From an uncultured Bacteroides sp. (GTDB lineage: Bacteria > Bacteroidota > Bacteroidia > Bacteroidales > Bacteroidaceae), in assembly GCA_900557355.1 (NCBI GenBank), contig USSR01000242.1, positions 1-9,059 of the forward strand: a DNA stretch of 9,059 bases, read 5' to 3'. Position 1 is the stretch's first letter, and every line of letters starts with the position of its first letter. A program made the translations under genes and the position numbers. Under the pieces are notes generated by a model that was not told the origin of the DNA, made no database searches, and was given only the letters and a program-made list of their open reading frames with translations. Below are positions 1 to 6,500 of this stretch, one piece after another.

Positions 1-425
1 GAAAAAGCTTCTTCGATGGGATCAACATCTTTTCTTTGAAGATTCTCGGTAATCATCGCTTCAAAAGCCTCATCATCTGTCATTTCTCTGACAATGCAGG
101 ATATTGTCTGAAATTTTTCCGACTTTTTTCGATGGGCTTTGATTTTTGCAACATTCGCTTCATCTTCCTTTGCTTTCAAAAGTGACACAGCCCGGAAACG
201 ACGCTCACCGCAAACAATTTCGAATGTGTAAGGTAGTGGGGTAACATCTCCGGTTTCTAGGTTAGTCATCTCCTCGGATTTAGCAACTCTGACAGTGATA
301 GGTTGCAATAAACCTTGCTTTTCAATGTTGCTTGCAAGCTCTTCAAGAGCTGCTTCATCAAAAGTCTTTCTCGGATTCAAAGGAGAAGGACTGATAAGGT
401 CAATTCTAATGTTTTGTACTTCCAT
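1..425 (-). CDS. ParB-like nuclease/CTPase-domain protein (N-terminal 141 residues; C-terminus outside the window)
   Basis: Translating the minus strand from the ATG at 425 gives an open frame that runs off the window edge. Residues 1-42 contain the ParB opening NPRKTF followed by a helix and QGLLQPITVR. Residues 72-79 are CGERRFRA, the nucleotide-binding GERRxR box. Residues 127-140 read ENLQRKDVDPIEEA, the second ParB box. Family knowledge: this domain binds DNA (parS-type sites) and CTP; phages use ParB-like proteins for partition, regulation or, in some cases, nuclease activity. Residues 46-65, between the first two boxes, form a longer insertion than in short chromosomal ParBs. The gene has its own copy of the promoter module also found ahead of the recombination operon, so it is probably co-regulated with it. 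No ParA is visible, and the missing C-terminus prevents a call between partition and regulation. Confidence 0.9.
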   Translation of the reverse strand, partial: MEVQNIRIDLISPSPLNPRKTFDEAALEELASNIEKQGLLQPITVRVAKSEEMTNLETGDVTPLPYTFEIVCGERRFRAVSLLKAKEDEANVAKIKAHRKKSEKFQTISCIVREMTDDEAFEAMITENLQRKDVDPIEEAF

Positions 426-529
426 AATTTAATTATATTGGTTTGACTTCTAATTCATTACATCAGTAAATTTATCGTAAAATGACAAGTTATGCAAACA
501 GAAACTTCGCCATTTTAACGCCATTTTCA
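423..529 (-). promoter_or_regulatory. Promoter/operator module, copy A (drives the ParB-like gene)
   Basis: This 107-nt stretch ends exactly at the ParB-like start codon and matches 7281-7387 without gaps at about 89 of 107 positions. On the minus strand, in order: two direct copies of AAAATGGCG spaced 11 bp start to start (519-527, 508-516), a -33 box TTTG (495-498), a 20-nt spacer, a -7 box TAAATTTA (467-474), then the small palindrome TTAC-TGAT-GTAA over the expected start site. The boxes fit the Bacteroides TTTG / TAnnTTTG consensus with a final A for G. The distal operator repeat runs into the stop codon of the upstream gene (527-529). Confidence 0.75.
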
Positions 530-748
530 TGCGGGCTTATTACGTATTTGAATGAAGCCACGTTTTTCCGTTTCCCGAAGCAATTCCATATCTTCCTCAC
601 GGATATAACAATCCGTTTCACCATTAACAGTTGTGTGATTAGGAATACCAAAACGCTCCCGTATTCTTCTTTTCACTTCAGGAATATCTTCAAGTTTGAT
701 ATGCCTAGTGTTCCAGTAAATTGTCACCTTCTGCTTCTTGTTTGCCAT
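527..748 (-). CDS. Small unknown protein (73 aa), last gene of the recombination/replication operon
   Basis: I do not recognise this family. The protein is basic and compact. It begins MANKKQKVTIYWNTRHIKLE, continues with an Arg/Lys-rich helix (PEVKRRIRERFGI, about residues 24-36), then a Thr/Asn stretch, and ends in a helix rich in Glu and Arg. The pattern of a beta strand, a basic helix and a closing helix could suit a small nucleic-acid-binding protein, but this is inference. The ATG at 748 lies inside the end of the previous gene in another frame (44-nt overlap), which suggests translational coupling. Its TGA (527-529) forms the first bases of promoter module A, so the upstream operon ends where the next promoter begins. 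No terminator is seen between the two, so read-through into the ParB-like gene is likely. Confidence 0.7.
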   Translation of the reverse strand: MANKKQKVTIYWNTRHIKLEDIPEVKRRIRERFGIPNHTTVNGETDCYIREEDMELLRETEKRGFIQIRNKPA

Positions 749-1352
749 TTTCTCTTTTGTTTAGATAAGAGATTATTTCATTTGAGAGACTTAACGCTTT
801 AGCAGCTTCTTCATCTCCTTGCCCAACTCTAAGTTTGAGTTCGTTCCGGTATTCTTCATACGACAAGCCACTTGTATAGTTCACTTCCTCCGACAAATTC
901 TCTTTATGAAAATTCCATGACTGATTATCAGCAACAGCACAACGTTCTTTATTGTATTCACGAAGCCAACTCATGATGACCTGACCATCAATTCTATTAT
1001 AGATATTGCCATATTTCATTTTCATTGCGTTCTTGAAACACAGTTTAAAATCATCAGTTTTCATATATGGATATTCTTCAATGATTAAATCTACTGTAGT
1101 AGCGACTTGTGTAGCCGACATTGGATTACCGACATTGAAAAACTCCAAGGCATCAGCTATCAATATGACCAACACTGCTCTGGCTTGCGGCTCACCAAAC
1201 TTTCTTATAATAGTGCCAATAGAAGGTTCATCACTTTGAAATACATCTTCAACCTTCTTGGGGCATAGAGCTTTGCAATAGTTTTTCGGCGAGGTCCGTA
1301 AGACTGCTAACCGATTCTCTTCTTGTGGCCGCAGTATCAGTTCGTTTTCCAT
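705..1352 (-). CDS. DUF6633-type Bacteroidales mobile-element protein (215 aa)
   Basis: The core, about residues 44-136, has the pattern I associate with DUF6633-type proteins of Bacteroides phages and mobile elements: SIGTIIRKFGE, a helix ending in ALEFFNVG, MSATQVATTVDLIIEEY, DDFKLCFKNAM, KYGNIYNRIDGQVIMSWLREY. The family is usually found beside replication initiators; its biochemical role is not known to me. The last 40 residues are charged and low in complexity. The ATG at 1352 lies 104 nt inside the preceding gene in a different frame, so residues 1-34 would be dual-coded. No ATG, GTG or TTG seen between 1249 and the core offers a shorter start. The segment CPKKVEDVFQSDEPSIGTI reads on smoothly into the core, so I keep 1352. 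A shorter N-terminus remains possible. Confidence 0.75.
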   Translation of the reverse strand: MENELILRPQEENRLAVLRTSPKNYCKALCPKKVEDVFQSDEPSIGTIIRKFGEPQARAVLVILIADALEFFNVGNPMSATQVATTVDLIIEEYPYMKTDDFKLCFKNAMKMKYGNIYNRIDGQVIMSWLREYNKERCAVADNQSWNFHKENLSEEVNYTSGLSYEEYRNELKLRVGQGDEEAAKALSLSNEIISYLNKRENGKQEAEGDNLLEH

Positions 1353-2061
1353 TGTAATTTCCTTCTAAAATTTTAGTAAAATTCGCAGACTTGAATATCC
1401 AGTCAAAAGTGCACCTCCAATTTTTATCGTTTTGTCCAAGCAAGAAAGGACTGTCTAAAACCAATTGGAACACATCGAATACAGCTTGCTTCCCGTATTG
1501 TGCGACACGTGCTTTAATAGCTTTCTTTCGTTTTGCATCTATGGACTTTATAGCAGGAAGTTTACCTTTAAACGTGGAATTAAAATAATCCATTAGCCCA
1601 CCCCAATCAATCTTTTCCTCGGGGAACAAAGAAAGCTCGTCTTTCTTTGATTCTCCTTTAGGAGAAGTTTCTTTCTTTTTTAAATGAGAATCATTATCAT
1701 CTACATAATCATTATCATATTCATTATCATTATCGGGTTTTGTGGGTTCTTTTGGGTTTCCAAATAACCCAGTGGGTTTTGTGGGTTCTTTGGGTTCTTT
1801 TGGGTTTTCACTTTTCGGACGTCCCCCCTTAGAACCATTGCTCTTATTCCTTTCCACAATAGACATATACTTTTCAGTATCCCTGTCTATATCTATCTTT
1901 ATAAAGTTGAAAGCAATATTTGCCATAGGTTTCAACCCCCGAAGATTTCCCGTTGTCGCATACTCAATTATGCTTTCGTAAATCTCCAGCCTGACATCAT
2001 CCGGCAAATCCTTGATTGCTTCTCTCCACCCTTTATAAAAGATGAATGAATTTCTTTCCAT
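1249..2061 (-). CDS. Phage replication protein with N-terminal DUF6291-type domain (270 aa)
   Basis: Three parts can be seen. Residues 1-70 (MERNSFIFYKGWREAIKDLP, then LEIYESIIEYATTG and NIAFNFIKIDIDRD) match the DUF6291 pattern found at the start of many Bacteroides phage replication proteins. Residues 71-150 are a hydrophilic linker: NGSKGGRPK, Pro/Lys repeats (NPKEPKEPTKP, NPKEPTKP) and an Asp/Asn run. Residues 152-237 form a replisome-organiser-like C-terminal domain with DAKRKKAIKARVAQYG, DSPFLLGQND and W-CTFDWIFKSANFTKILEGNY. Family knowledge: such proteins bind the phage origin and recruit the host helicase machinery. The DNA coding for the linker carries iteron-like and AT-rich repeats, the position of the origin in lambda O. 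The gene starts 35 nt after ninG and overlaps the next gene by 104 nt. Function is inferred from architecture. Confidence 0.8.
   Translation of the reverse strand: MERNSFIFYKGWREAIKDLPDDVRLEIYESIIEYATTGNLRGLKPMANIAFNFIKIDIDRDTEKYMSIVERNKSNGSKGGRPKSENPKEPKEPTKPTGLFGNPKEPTKPDNDNEYDNDYVDDNDSHLKKKETSPKGESKKDELSLFPEEKIDWGGLMDYFNSTFKGKLPAIKSIDAKRKKAIKARVAQYGKQAVFDVFQLVLDSPFLLGQNDKNWRCTFDWIFKSANFTKILEGNYNGKRTDTAATRRESVSSLTDLAEKLLQSSMPQEG
1691..1808. repeat. Iteron-like and AT-rich repeats inside the replication gene: candidate replication origin / G-quadruplex
   Basis: On the plus strand the 10-mer TCATTATCAT occurs three times exactly (1691-1700, 1709-1718, 1721-1730), making an AT-rich block. Next to it GGGTT occurs seven times (starting at 1735, 1744, 1754, 1774, 1783, 1792, 1802) with 9-10 bp spacing inside each cluster, plus one inverted AACCC at 1766-1770. 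An 18-bp unit, GGGTTTTGTGGGTTCTTT, is exact at 1735-1752 and 1774-1791. The four G-runs from 1774 to 1804, with loops of 6, 6 and 7 nt, fit a canonical G-quadruplex motif. Repeated binding sites beside an easily melted AT tract inside the initiator gene is the classic phage origin plan. Coding repeats alone could also explain it. Confidence 0.5.
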
Positions 2062-2096
2062 ATTTTAAGGGATTGTACTCCGATTAGTAATAAAAC

Positions 2097-2561
2097 TCAC
2101 AGACCTTTTGCTTCCTTCAGTTTTTTCGCTTCTTCCTTGTAATGAGTAATCAGCTTTTCTAATTGAAAGTCACTAAATTGCTTAGAAACATTTTTCTTGG
2201 CTTCCAGGAGTAGCACATTTCGTTCACCATACTTGGCAACTAGACGTCTGCGATAATCCTGAATATTTCCTTCCATGAAGCGGTTACAATGTGAACATTG
2301 AGCATTGCAGTTCATTTCATCAAAGCGAGTACTCATGTGTTGGCGGTTGATGTAATGACCGCAATCTGCTTTATTGAAAGGCTTTATTTTACCACATGAA
2401 ATACACTGAAAATATCCATTAGGCATCGTATCACGATAACGGATGAATAAACTAAATATTCTGTCTAGTTCATTGACAAGATCAGGTTTCTTCTTGACCT
2501 TAACACCTTCTACCTCGAAAAGAGGCTTTTTCTTTTCTTTCTTCTTGTAATTTCTCCACAT
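2097..2561 (-). CDS. ninG: NinG/Rap-like recombination endonuclease (154 aa)
   Basis: The protein starts with a Lys-rich tail (MWRNYKKKEKKKP). The NinG core follows: CISCG at residues 53-57, CGHYINR at 67-73, RFDEMNCNAQC at 79-89 and CSHCN at 89-93, then YRRRLVAKYG. The Cys pairs would hold zinc and the HNH-like centre lies around H69 and the CxxC. Family knowledge: lambda NinG (Rap) is a structure-specific endonuclease that cuts Holliday junctions and D-loops in Red-mediated recombination. The ATG at 2561 follows the helicase stop by 5 nt. An upstream in-frame ATG would overlap the helicase gene and add residues unlike the family, so I reject it. The neighbouring annealing protein, exonuclease, SSB and NinB make the recombination role consistent. 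Confidence 0.88.
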   Translation of the reverse strand: MWRNYKKKEKKKPLFEVEGVKVKKKPDLVNELDRIFSLFIRYRDTMPNGYFQCISCGKIKPFNKADCGHYINRQHMSTRFDEMNCNAQCSHCNRFMEGNIQDYRRRLVAKYGERNVLLLEAKKNVSKQFSDFQLEKLITHYKEEAKKLKEAKGL

Positions 2562-2566
2562 GATAA

Positions 2567-3724
2567 TTAAAATACTACATTGGTTAATTGACGGCCACGA
2601 CTCATTATACACCATTTTCCCTTTTCAGGCTGTTCTATGCGTAACTCTTCAACACGCCCAAAGCGCCGGAAATTCCCACTCAAATCAACAACCCAACCCT
2701 CTTTACCTTGGCAGGGACGAATGACACGACCGACCATTTGATAATAGAGGGAAAGGGATTTGGTTGGACGTGCAAGAACAACCGTATCAAGCTCCGGGTA
2801 ATCGAATCCGGTTGTAAGTACGCCGACATTAGCAACAACTTTTATTCTTCCATCTTTAAAACCTTTCAGAATTCGTGCCCTTTCTTCCTTTGGAGTAGAA
2901 CCGCTAACGATCGCACAATTAGGAATTTCGGAAGCCAGTTTTTCAGCTTCACGAATAAACCTCGTGAATATTAAAATACCTTTGCGTGGTATGCCCGATT
3001 TGGGGTTCAACAGACGTTTTGTCCATCCAACTATATCTTTGTATATGTCCACACGTTCAAACTCTTGCAGAAGACTTTTTTCATCGTAATCTGCACCAGT
3101 AGAATTAGTCCTGACTCTACTTAAATCCAACTTTGTAATATCATAGTATTTCAAACTTGCGAGAAATCCTTTAGCAAGTAGTTCACTCACCTGACAGTGA
3201 TAAATAACATCAGTGAAAACCTTTGGCCGGGTACGAGTTATAAATTTAAGCATAGCACCACCTCTTCCTGAACATAATCTGTAAGGAGTCGCTGTCAGCC
3301 CAATAACTTTCCTTTGCTCATCTTCAAAGAATTCCTTATACATTCCTTTCTCCGGATTCACTAAATGACATTCATCAATCAGAACGTGCTTGAAATGTTT
3401 GAAGAAACTCATGTGTTTCATCACACTACCAATCATAGCGAACGTAATACGATTGATATCCTTTCTTCCGGCAGAAGCTGAATAAACTCCACAATCGAAT
3501 ATGCCGTATGATTGAAGTTTCGCAAAATTTTGTTCGAGTATTTCCTTGCTAGGCTGGAACACTATCAGCGGCCCGTCTATCCGTGCAGCTATATTGGCAA
3601 TGACAAGGGACTTCCCGGCACCAGTGGGAAGAACTATCACGTAGTTTTTCTTTTCCTTGGATTTAAAAACGCTGACCGCTGCATCACTAGCACTTTTTTG
3701 GTAGTCTCTTAACTGGTATGTCAT
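2567..3724 (-). CDS. Superfamily 2 DEAD/DEAH-type helicase (385 aa)
   Basis: All main SF2 motifs are present in order: LRDYQ near residues 5-9 (Q-like region), Walker A PTGAGKS at 33-39, Walker B DECH at 117-120, motif III TATPYR at 144-149, motif IV LIFTRF at 251-256, motif V TTGFDYP at 304-310 and motif VI QMVGRVIRP at 329-337. It is therefore expected to hydrolyse ATP and remodel DNA. The layout fits the compact COG1061/UvsW-like phage helicases that work in replication restart and branch migration. The C-terminus is short (MSRGRQLTNVVF) and lacks an extra zinc-binding tail. Its ATG overlaps the stop of the HNH gene by 4 nt (ATGA), and ninG begins 5 nt after its stop, so the three genes look translationally coupled. 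The substrate cannot be read from sequence. Confidence 0.9.
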   Translation of the reverse strand: MTYQLRDYQKSASDAAVSVFKSKEKKNYVIVLPTGAGKSLVIANIAARIDGPLIVFQPSKEILEQNFAKLQSYGIFDCGVYSASAGRKDINRITFAMIGSVMKHMSFFKHFKHVLIDECHLVNPEKGMYKEFFEDEQRKVIGLTATPYRLCSGRGGAMLKFITRTRPKVFTDVIYHCQVSELLAKGFLASLKYYDITKLDLSRVRTNSTGADYDEKSLLQEFERVDIYKDIVGWTKRLLNPKSGIPRKGILIFTRFIREAEKLASEIPNCAIVSGSTPKEERARILKGFKDGRIKVVANVGVLTTGFDYPELDTVVLARPTKSLSLYYQMVGRVIRPCQGKEGWVVDLSGNFRRFGRVEELRIEQPEKGKWCIMSRGRQLTNVVF

Positions 3725-3996
3725 AATTTGATGTGATATTTATGAACTTTCGAATGACAGTCACCACAAAGGGTAACGAGACAATCAAGATGTTCAAGTT
3801 CATGACCAACGATTGATTTTCCGTTAACCTTGTATGTTTTGTGGTGAATCTCTAAATTGAAGTCTTTACCGCACATCTGGCATTTATGTCCGTCCCTAAT
3901 ACGAATTTTACGCTTGGCTTCTTCCCAATCTGGATTATTCACAAGTCGCTTCACATAGTTGGACTTCCTGCCTTTTTTGTGCTGCAATCTACTCAT
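3721..3996 (-). CDS. Small HNH endonuclease-family protein (91 aa)
   Basis: The protein has a basic N-terminus (MSRLQHKKGRKSNYVKRL), then WEEAKRKIRIRDGHKCQMCG with the first zinc pair C39/C42, H51-H52 as the HNH histidines, and LVTLCGDCHSKVH with the second zinc pair C77/C80 and H81. This is a complete, minimal HNH fold with both CxxC pairs. Such proteins nick or cut double-stranded DNA. Small free-standing versions in phages serve in packaging, homing or host-DNA attack, and the position between an unknown acidic protein and the helicase does not decide among these. I start it at the ATG at 3996, which overlaps the upstream stop by 8 nt. A longer in-frame start at 4074 would lie 86 nt inside the upstream gene and add 26 non-family residues. 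Confidence 0.85.
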   Translation of the reverse strand: MSRLQHKKGRKSNYVKRLVNNPDWEEAKRKIRIRDGHKCQMCGKDFNLEIHHKTYKVNGKSIVGHELEHLDCLVTLCGDCHSKVHKYHIKL

Positions 3997-4657
3997 CGTC
4001 TTCCGGTTCTTCTTCAGGAAGTTTATCAGACAGGTCTTCTTCGAACTTGTCCCCATAATCTTCTGTATCATCAATAGGGCGTTCTACTTCAGGATATTCA
4101 ATACCAAACAAATCAAGCATCGCTTTTCTGTTTCGATCTTCCTGTGCCCAAAGAGAACGTTTGTCCCAATCAGGAATTTTTTCAGCTTTCACAAGCTTAA
4201 ACTCACCGTTCACCCATGAATAATACAGGAAATATCCATCAAGAGCAAACCGGATCGTATTCTTACTTGAAAGATGATACTCCCTCGTCCCCTTTTTGAC
4301 CTCGGCAGCCAGGTCTTTAATTTCAGTCTTAATAGAAGCTAACCTGTCTTGTGCATCACTCTTAATTTTTTTCGCACGTTCAATGGCTTCCAACAGTTCA
4401 CGTTCGCGTTTGGGGACCTCATTCTCTTGCTTGATGCAATACTCTTCACGAATTTCGGAAATCTCAAATTCATCCAGTAAACGTTGTGTCACCTCACTTT
4501 CAGGGAATGTAGCATTGAAATGCTCATTCACCAACTTTATCAATTCATCTACATTCGTAGAACCCTGAAATAAAACAGGGGGAAATTTTTCCCGAATAGA
4601 ATCGGGAACTACAAACTCGATTGTCTCGGGTTCGTAGTTTCTCAAATTTGCAATCAT
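3989..4657 (-). CDS. Unknown acidic phage protein with coiled coil (222 aa)
   Basis: I do not recognise this protein. Visible parts: a globular N-terminus (residues 1-75) that includes FPPVLFQGSTNVDELIKLV; a long charged helix of about residues 78-122, probably a coiled coil (VPKRERELLEAIERAKKIK and onward); a compact aromatic beta-like region near 134-160 (FALDGYFLYYSWVNGEFKLV); a W/R segment DWDKRSLWAQEDRNRKAM at 163-180; and a strongly acidic tail from about 187 to 222 ending EEEPEDDE. The tail could mimic nucleic acid or dock to a basic partner. It sits 18 nt after the NinB-like gene and overlaps the HNH gene by 8 nt, so it is expressed with the recombination set. A DNA-mimic or recombination-accessory role is a guess from composition only. 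Confidence 0.75.
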   Translation of the reverse strand: MIANLRNYEPETIEFVVPDSIREKFPPVLFQGSTNVDELIKLVNEHFNATFPESEVTQRLLDEFEISEIREEYCIKQENEVPKRERELLEAIERAKKIKSDAQDRLASIKTEIKDLAAEVKKGTREYHLSSKNTIRFALDGYFLYYSWVNGEFKLVKAEKIPDWDKRSLWAQEDRNRKAMLDLFGIEYPEVERPIDDTEDYGDKFEEDLSDKLPEEEPEDDE

Positions 4658-4675
4658 AAATTATAAAAGGATTAA

Positions 4676-5128
4676 TTAGTACCGGTTTTGGTACTCATGA
4701 ATAAAATCTAAGTAATGCTGGTCTTCAGGCAATGGAAGTGTAATACCAAACTCGGTGGCCGCATCTATTTTCACGCTTTCCATGAAATTATGCATCTCTA
4801 AAGTATTAAGTTTACTTGTTCCTCGCACAATAGTTTCCACTTTACCATTCACATGAACCTGTTTCACAAGAAACTTCTTACAATACAAGTCATGTATATC
4901 CTGAACTCCAGCAGCAGTGCTCCAATACTCTTCACCTGTGTATTCACGCAAACAGGCACCAATACACTGAAACCATTTCCACATGAGAGCATTTTGATTT
5001 AATGTTCTCGGCTGTGTTTTTTTCTTAATGGTTACAGTGTATTCTCCATTACGAAGTGTGCTGCACATGAACTCGAAAGACTTATCCATTTGGATTTTGC
5101 CATCTTTCTTCGTCAATGTTGCTTCCAT
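4676..5128 (-). CDS. ninB: NinB/Orf-like recombination mediator (150 aa)
   Basis: The key family pattern is RTLNQNALMWKWF at residues 41-53, comparable to RSLDQNRKLWA in lambda NinB. The C-terminal stretch GTSKLNTLEMHNFMESV (103-119), followed by TEFGITLPLPED, matches the NinB tail GQSTSRMRVGEFAELL. The length (150 aa) fits the family. Lambda NinB (Orf) binds single-stranded DNA and SSB and replaces RecFOR functions in phage recombination, acting with the annealing protein. The gene lies 6 nt after ssb, a position that fits SSB partnership. The N-terminal 40 residues (MEATLTKKDGKIQMDKSFEF and on) form a beta-rich segment. Similarity is by pattern only and moderate; a different SSB-associated protein is possible but less likely. 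Confidence 0.75.
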   Translation of the reverse strand: MEATLTKKDGKIQMDKSFEFMCSTLRNGEYTVTIKKKTQPRTLNQNALMWKWFQCIGACLREYTGEEYWSTAAGVQDIHDLYCKKFLVKQVHVNGKVETIVRGTSKLNTLEMHNFMESVKIDAATEFGITLPLPEDQHYLDFIHEYQNRY

Positions 5129-5134
5129 AACCTA

Positions 5135-5584
5135 TCAGAATGGCAAATCGTCCTTGGTCGGTGGTGGCGGTGGCGGGCACTCATTCACCGCACTTCGAGT
5201 CTGATTATTGGTGTGTTCCGGAAGAGGTGGCGGTGGTGGCGCTTGTTGAGGCTTAACAGAAAGCATCTCCATATTATCAACAAAAAGTTCTGTAATATAC
5301 CGTTTAATTCCTCTGCTATCATCATAACTCCGAGTTCTTATCTTTCCTTCCAGATACAACTTGTCTCCCTTATGGACATACTTCTCAACAACATCGGCAA
5401 GACCACGCCAAACAACAATATTATGCCATTCAGTTCTTTCAGGAACCTGTGTTCCATTGGCAAGGGTATAACCTTTTTCAGTGGTGGCAAAGGAGAAAGT
5501 GGCCACTTTAGAACCAGCTTCCAAAATTCTAATATCGGGGTCTTTGCCAACATGCCCGATAAGCATCAATTTGTTTAAACTCAT
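5135..5584 (-). CDS. ssb: Single-stranded DNA-binding protein (149 aa)
   Basis: The N-terminal OB fold spans residues 1-108: MSLNKLMLIGHVGKDPDIR, the strand VATFSFATTEKG, TEWHNIVVWRGLADVVEKYV and GDKLYLEGKIRTRSY are all standard bacterial SSB elements. After it comes a proline-rich, Gln/Asn-containing linker with five prolines at 116-120 and six at 137-142. The last residues, DDLPF, are the acidic-hydrophobic tip that recruits partner proteins. The protein would coat phage single strands made during exonuclease resection and replication. Its ATG overlaps the exonuclease stop as ATGA, and ninB follows by 6 nt. The two proline runs are coded by GGTGGC-type repeats (plus strand), which may be prone to slippage and may slow ribosomes. 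Confidence 0.97.
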   Translation of the reverse strand: MSLNKLMLIGHVGKDPDIRILEAGSKVATFSFATTEKGYTLANGTQVPERTEWHNIVVWRGLADVVEKYVHKGDKLYLEGKIRTRSYDDSRGIKRYITELFVDNMEMLSVKPQQAPPPPPLPEHTNNQTRSAVNECPPPPPPTKDDLPF

Positions 5585-6495
5585 GATTTATCCTCCCTTA
5601 TTGTTACACGGATACTATCAGCTTTAGGAACTGTTTTGATATACTTAGAATATAATTCCGGATAGTCAGCCTGAAACTTTTTAGTATCAAAATTGTCACT
5701 CGTAGAAGCGGGTGTATAACTAACTCGCAATCTTCCGGCATCCCATGACTTGACACCATTCTCACGCATAGCAGTTTTCAATTTTGCCTTATAATCTTTC
5801 TGAATCTTGGTTAGATCTGCAAGTTCTTCCTCAATTCCGATTATAGTATTTACAAGTTGCATTGGAATAAGTAACTTGTCATCATCAGGGGCAGGAACAG
5901 GAAGAATGGATAGATATTGCTCACCCTTCTTCTCGCATTCCATTAATTTCTTGACTTCTTTATCAGGCTTACGAGGAATTTCAACCAATTCATGTTTATC
6001 ACCACGTACCCAAATGCCGAACAATTTATCAACTTTGAGTAATGGATTTTGTAGTTCAAACAGATAAGCATAAATTGACAACTGCCAACTCAAATACTCT
6101 TCGTCAAGATGCAGCGTAGTTTTGATGTCACCAAGACAGATTCTACCGGCTTTCTCCCAAACACAATCTATATTCGATGCAAAGTATTCGTTATCAGACA
6201 CCGTGTACTCATTAGCAAAAGCCTTATATCCAGCTTTCGTCCGCTCTTTCAAATAATTCTCTGCTTCAATACTTTCAGGCGGTAAGCCTGTTGCATCAAC
6301 AAACTGGCATTGAGCATGAATAAGGCTCCCCTTCTCAGCAGCTCTCTTCAATACAAAATCGGGGACATCTTTATATTTGTCAGGGAACAACTGCCGGCTA
6401 ATCATACCGGTTATACCTTGCAACTGTTTTTCACCGAGCATATAAGTGTGGTTTTCCTCATTGAAAACCACACTGGATTTCACTAATTCTATCAT
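5581..6495 (-). CDS. RecB/YqaJ-like PD-(D/E)XK exonuclease (304 aa)
   Basis: The catalytic core of the RecB-type nuclease family is visible: AEKGSLIHAQ with H60, NEYTV with E95, SNIDCVW with D110, LGDIKTT with D123-x-K125 and WQLSIYAY with the QxxxY motif (Q138, Y142). The C-terminal third (LADLTKIQKDYKAKLK, then WDAGRLRVSYTP and FDTKKFQADYPELYSKYI) resembles the helical/beta tail of phage YqaJ-type exonucleases. It is expected to digest one strand of duplex DNA ends and pass single strands to the Rad52-like protein made by the gene just upstream. I start it at the ATG at 6495, 5 nt after the previous stop. A TTG at 6504 is in frame but overlaps that stop. The 3' end overlaps ssb by 4 nt. Confidence 0.88.
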   Translation of the reverse strand: MIELVKSSVVFNEENHTYMLGEKQLQGITGMISRQLFPDKYKDVPDFVLKRAAEKGSLIHAQCQFVDATGLPPESIEAENYLKERTKAGYKAFANEYTVSDNEYFASNIDCVWEKAGRICLGDIKTTLHLDEEYLSWQLSIYAYLFELQNPLLKVDKLFGIWVRGDKHELVEIPRKPDKEVKKLMECEKKGEQYLSILPVPAPDDDKLLIPMQLVNTIIGIEEELADLTKIQKDYKAKLKTAMRENGVKSWDAGRLRVSYTPASTSDNFDTKKFQADYPELYSKYIKTVPKADSIRVTIREDKS

Positions 6496-6500
6496 TATTA

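Noticed and set aside
482..802. Plus-strand open frame of 106 codons
   Set aside because: It covers promoter module A and runs antisense to two minus-strand genes. Its composition (Phe, Leu, Cys-rich) is typical of an antisense shadow.
1735..1808. Insertion or mobile element caused by the GGGTT repeats
   Set aside because: The repeats stay in frame and code for a KEP/TKP linker common in this type of protein; there are no terminal inverted repeats or target duplications.
2562..2615. Longer N-terminus for NinG, starting at 2615
   Set aside because: It overlaps the helicase C-terminus out of frame. The ATG at 2561 lies 5 nt after the helicase stop and begins with the expected Lys-rich tail.
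3997..4074. Longer N-terminus for the HNH protein, starting at 4074
   Set aside because: It would overlap the upstream gene by 86 nt and adds 26 residues outside the HNH pattern; the ATG at 3996 overlaps the upstream stop by only 8 nt.
5090..5578. Plus-strand open frame of 162 codons over ssb
   Set aside because: Ssb is certain on the other strand; the Trp/Arg-rich runs of this frame are just the reverse complement of proline codons.
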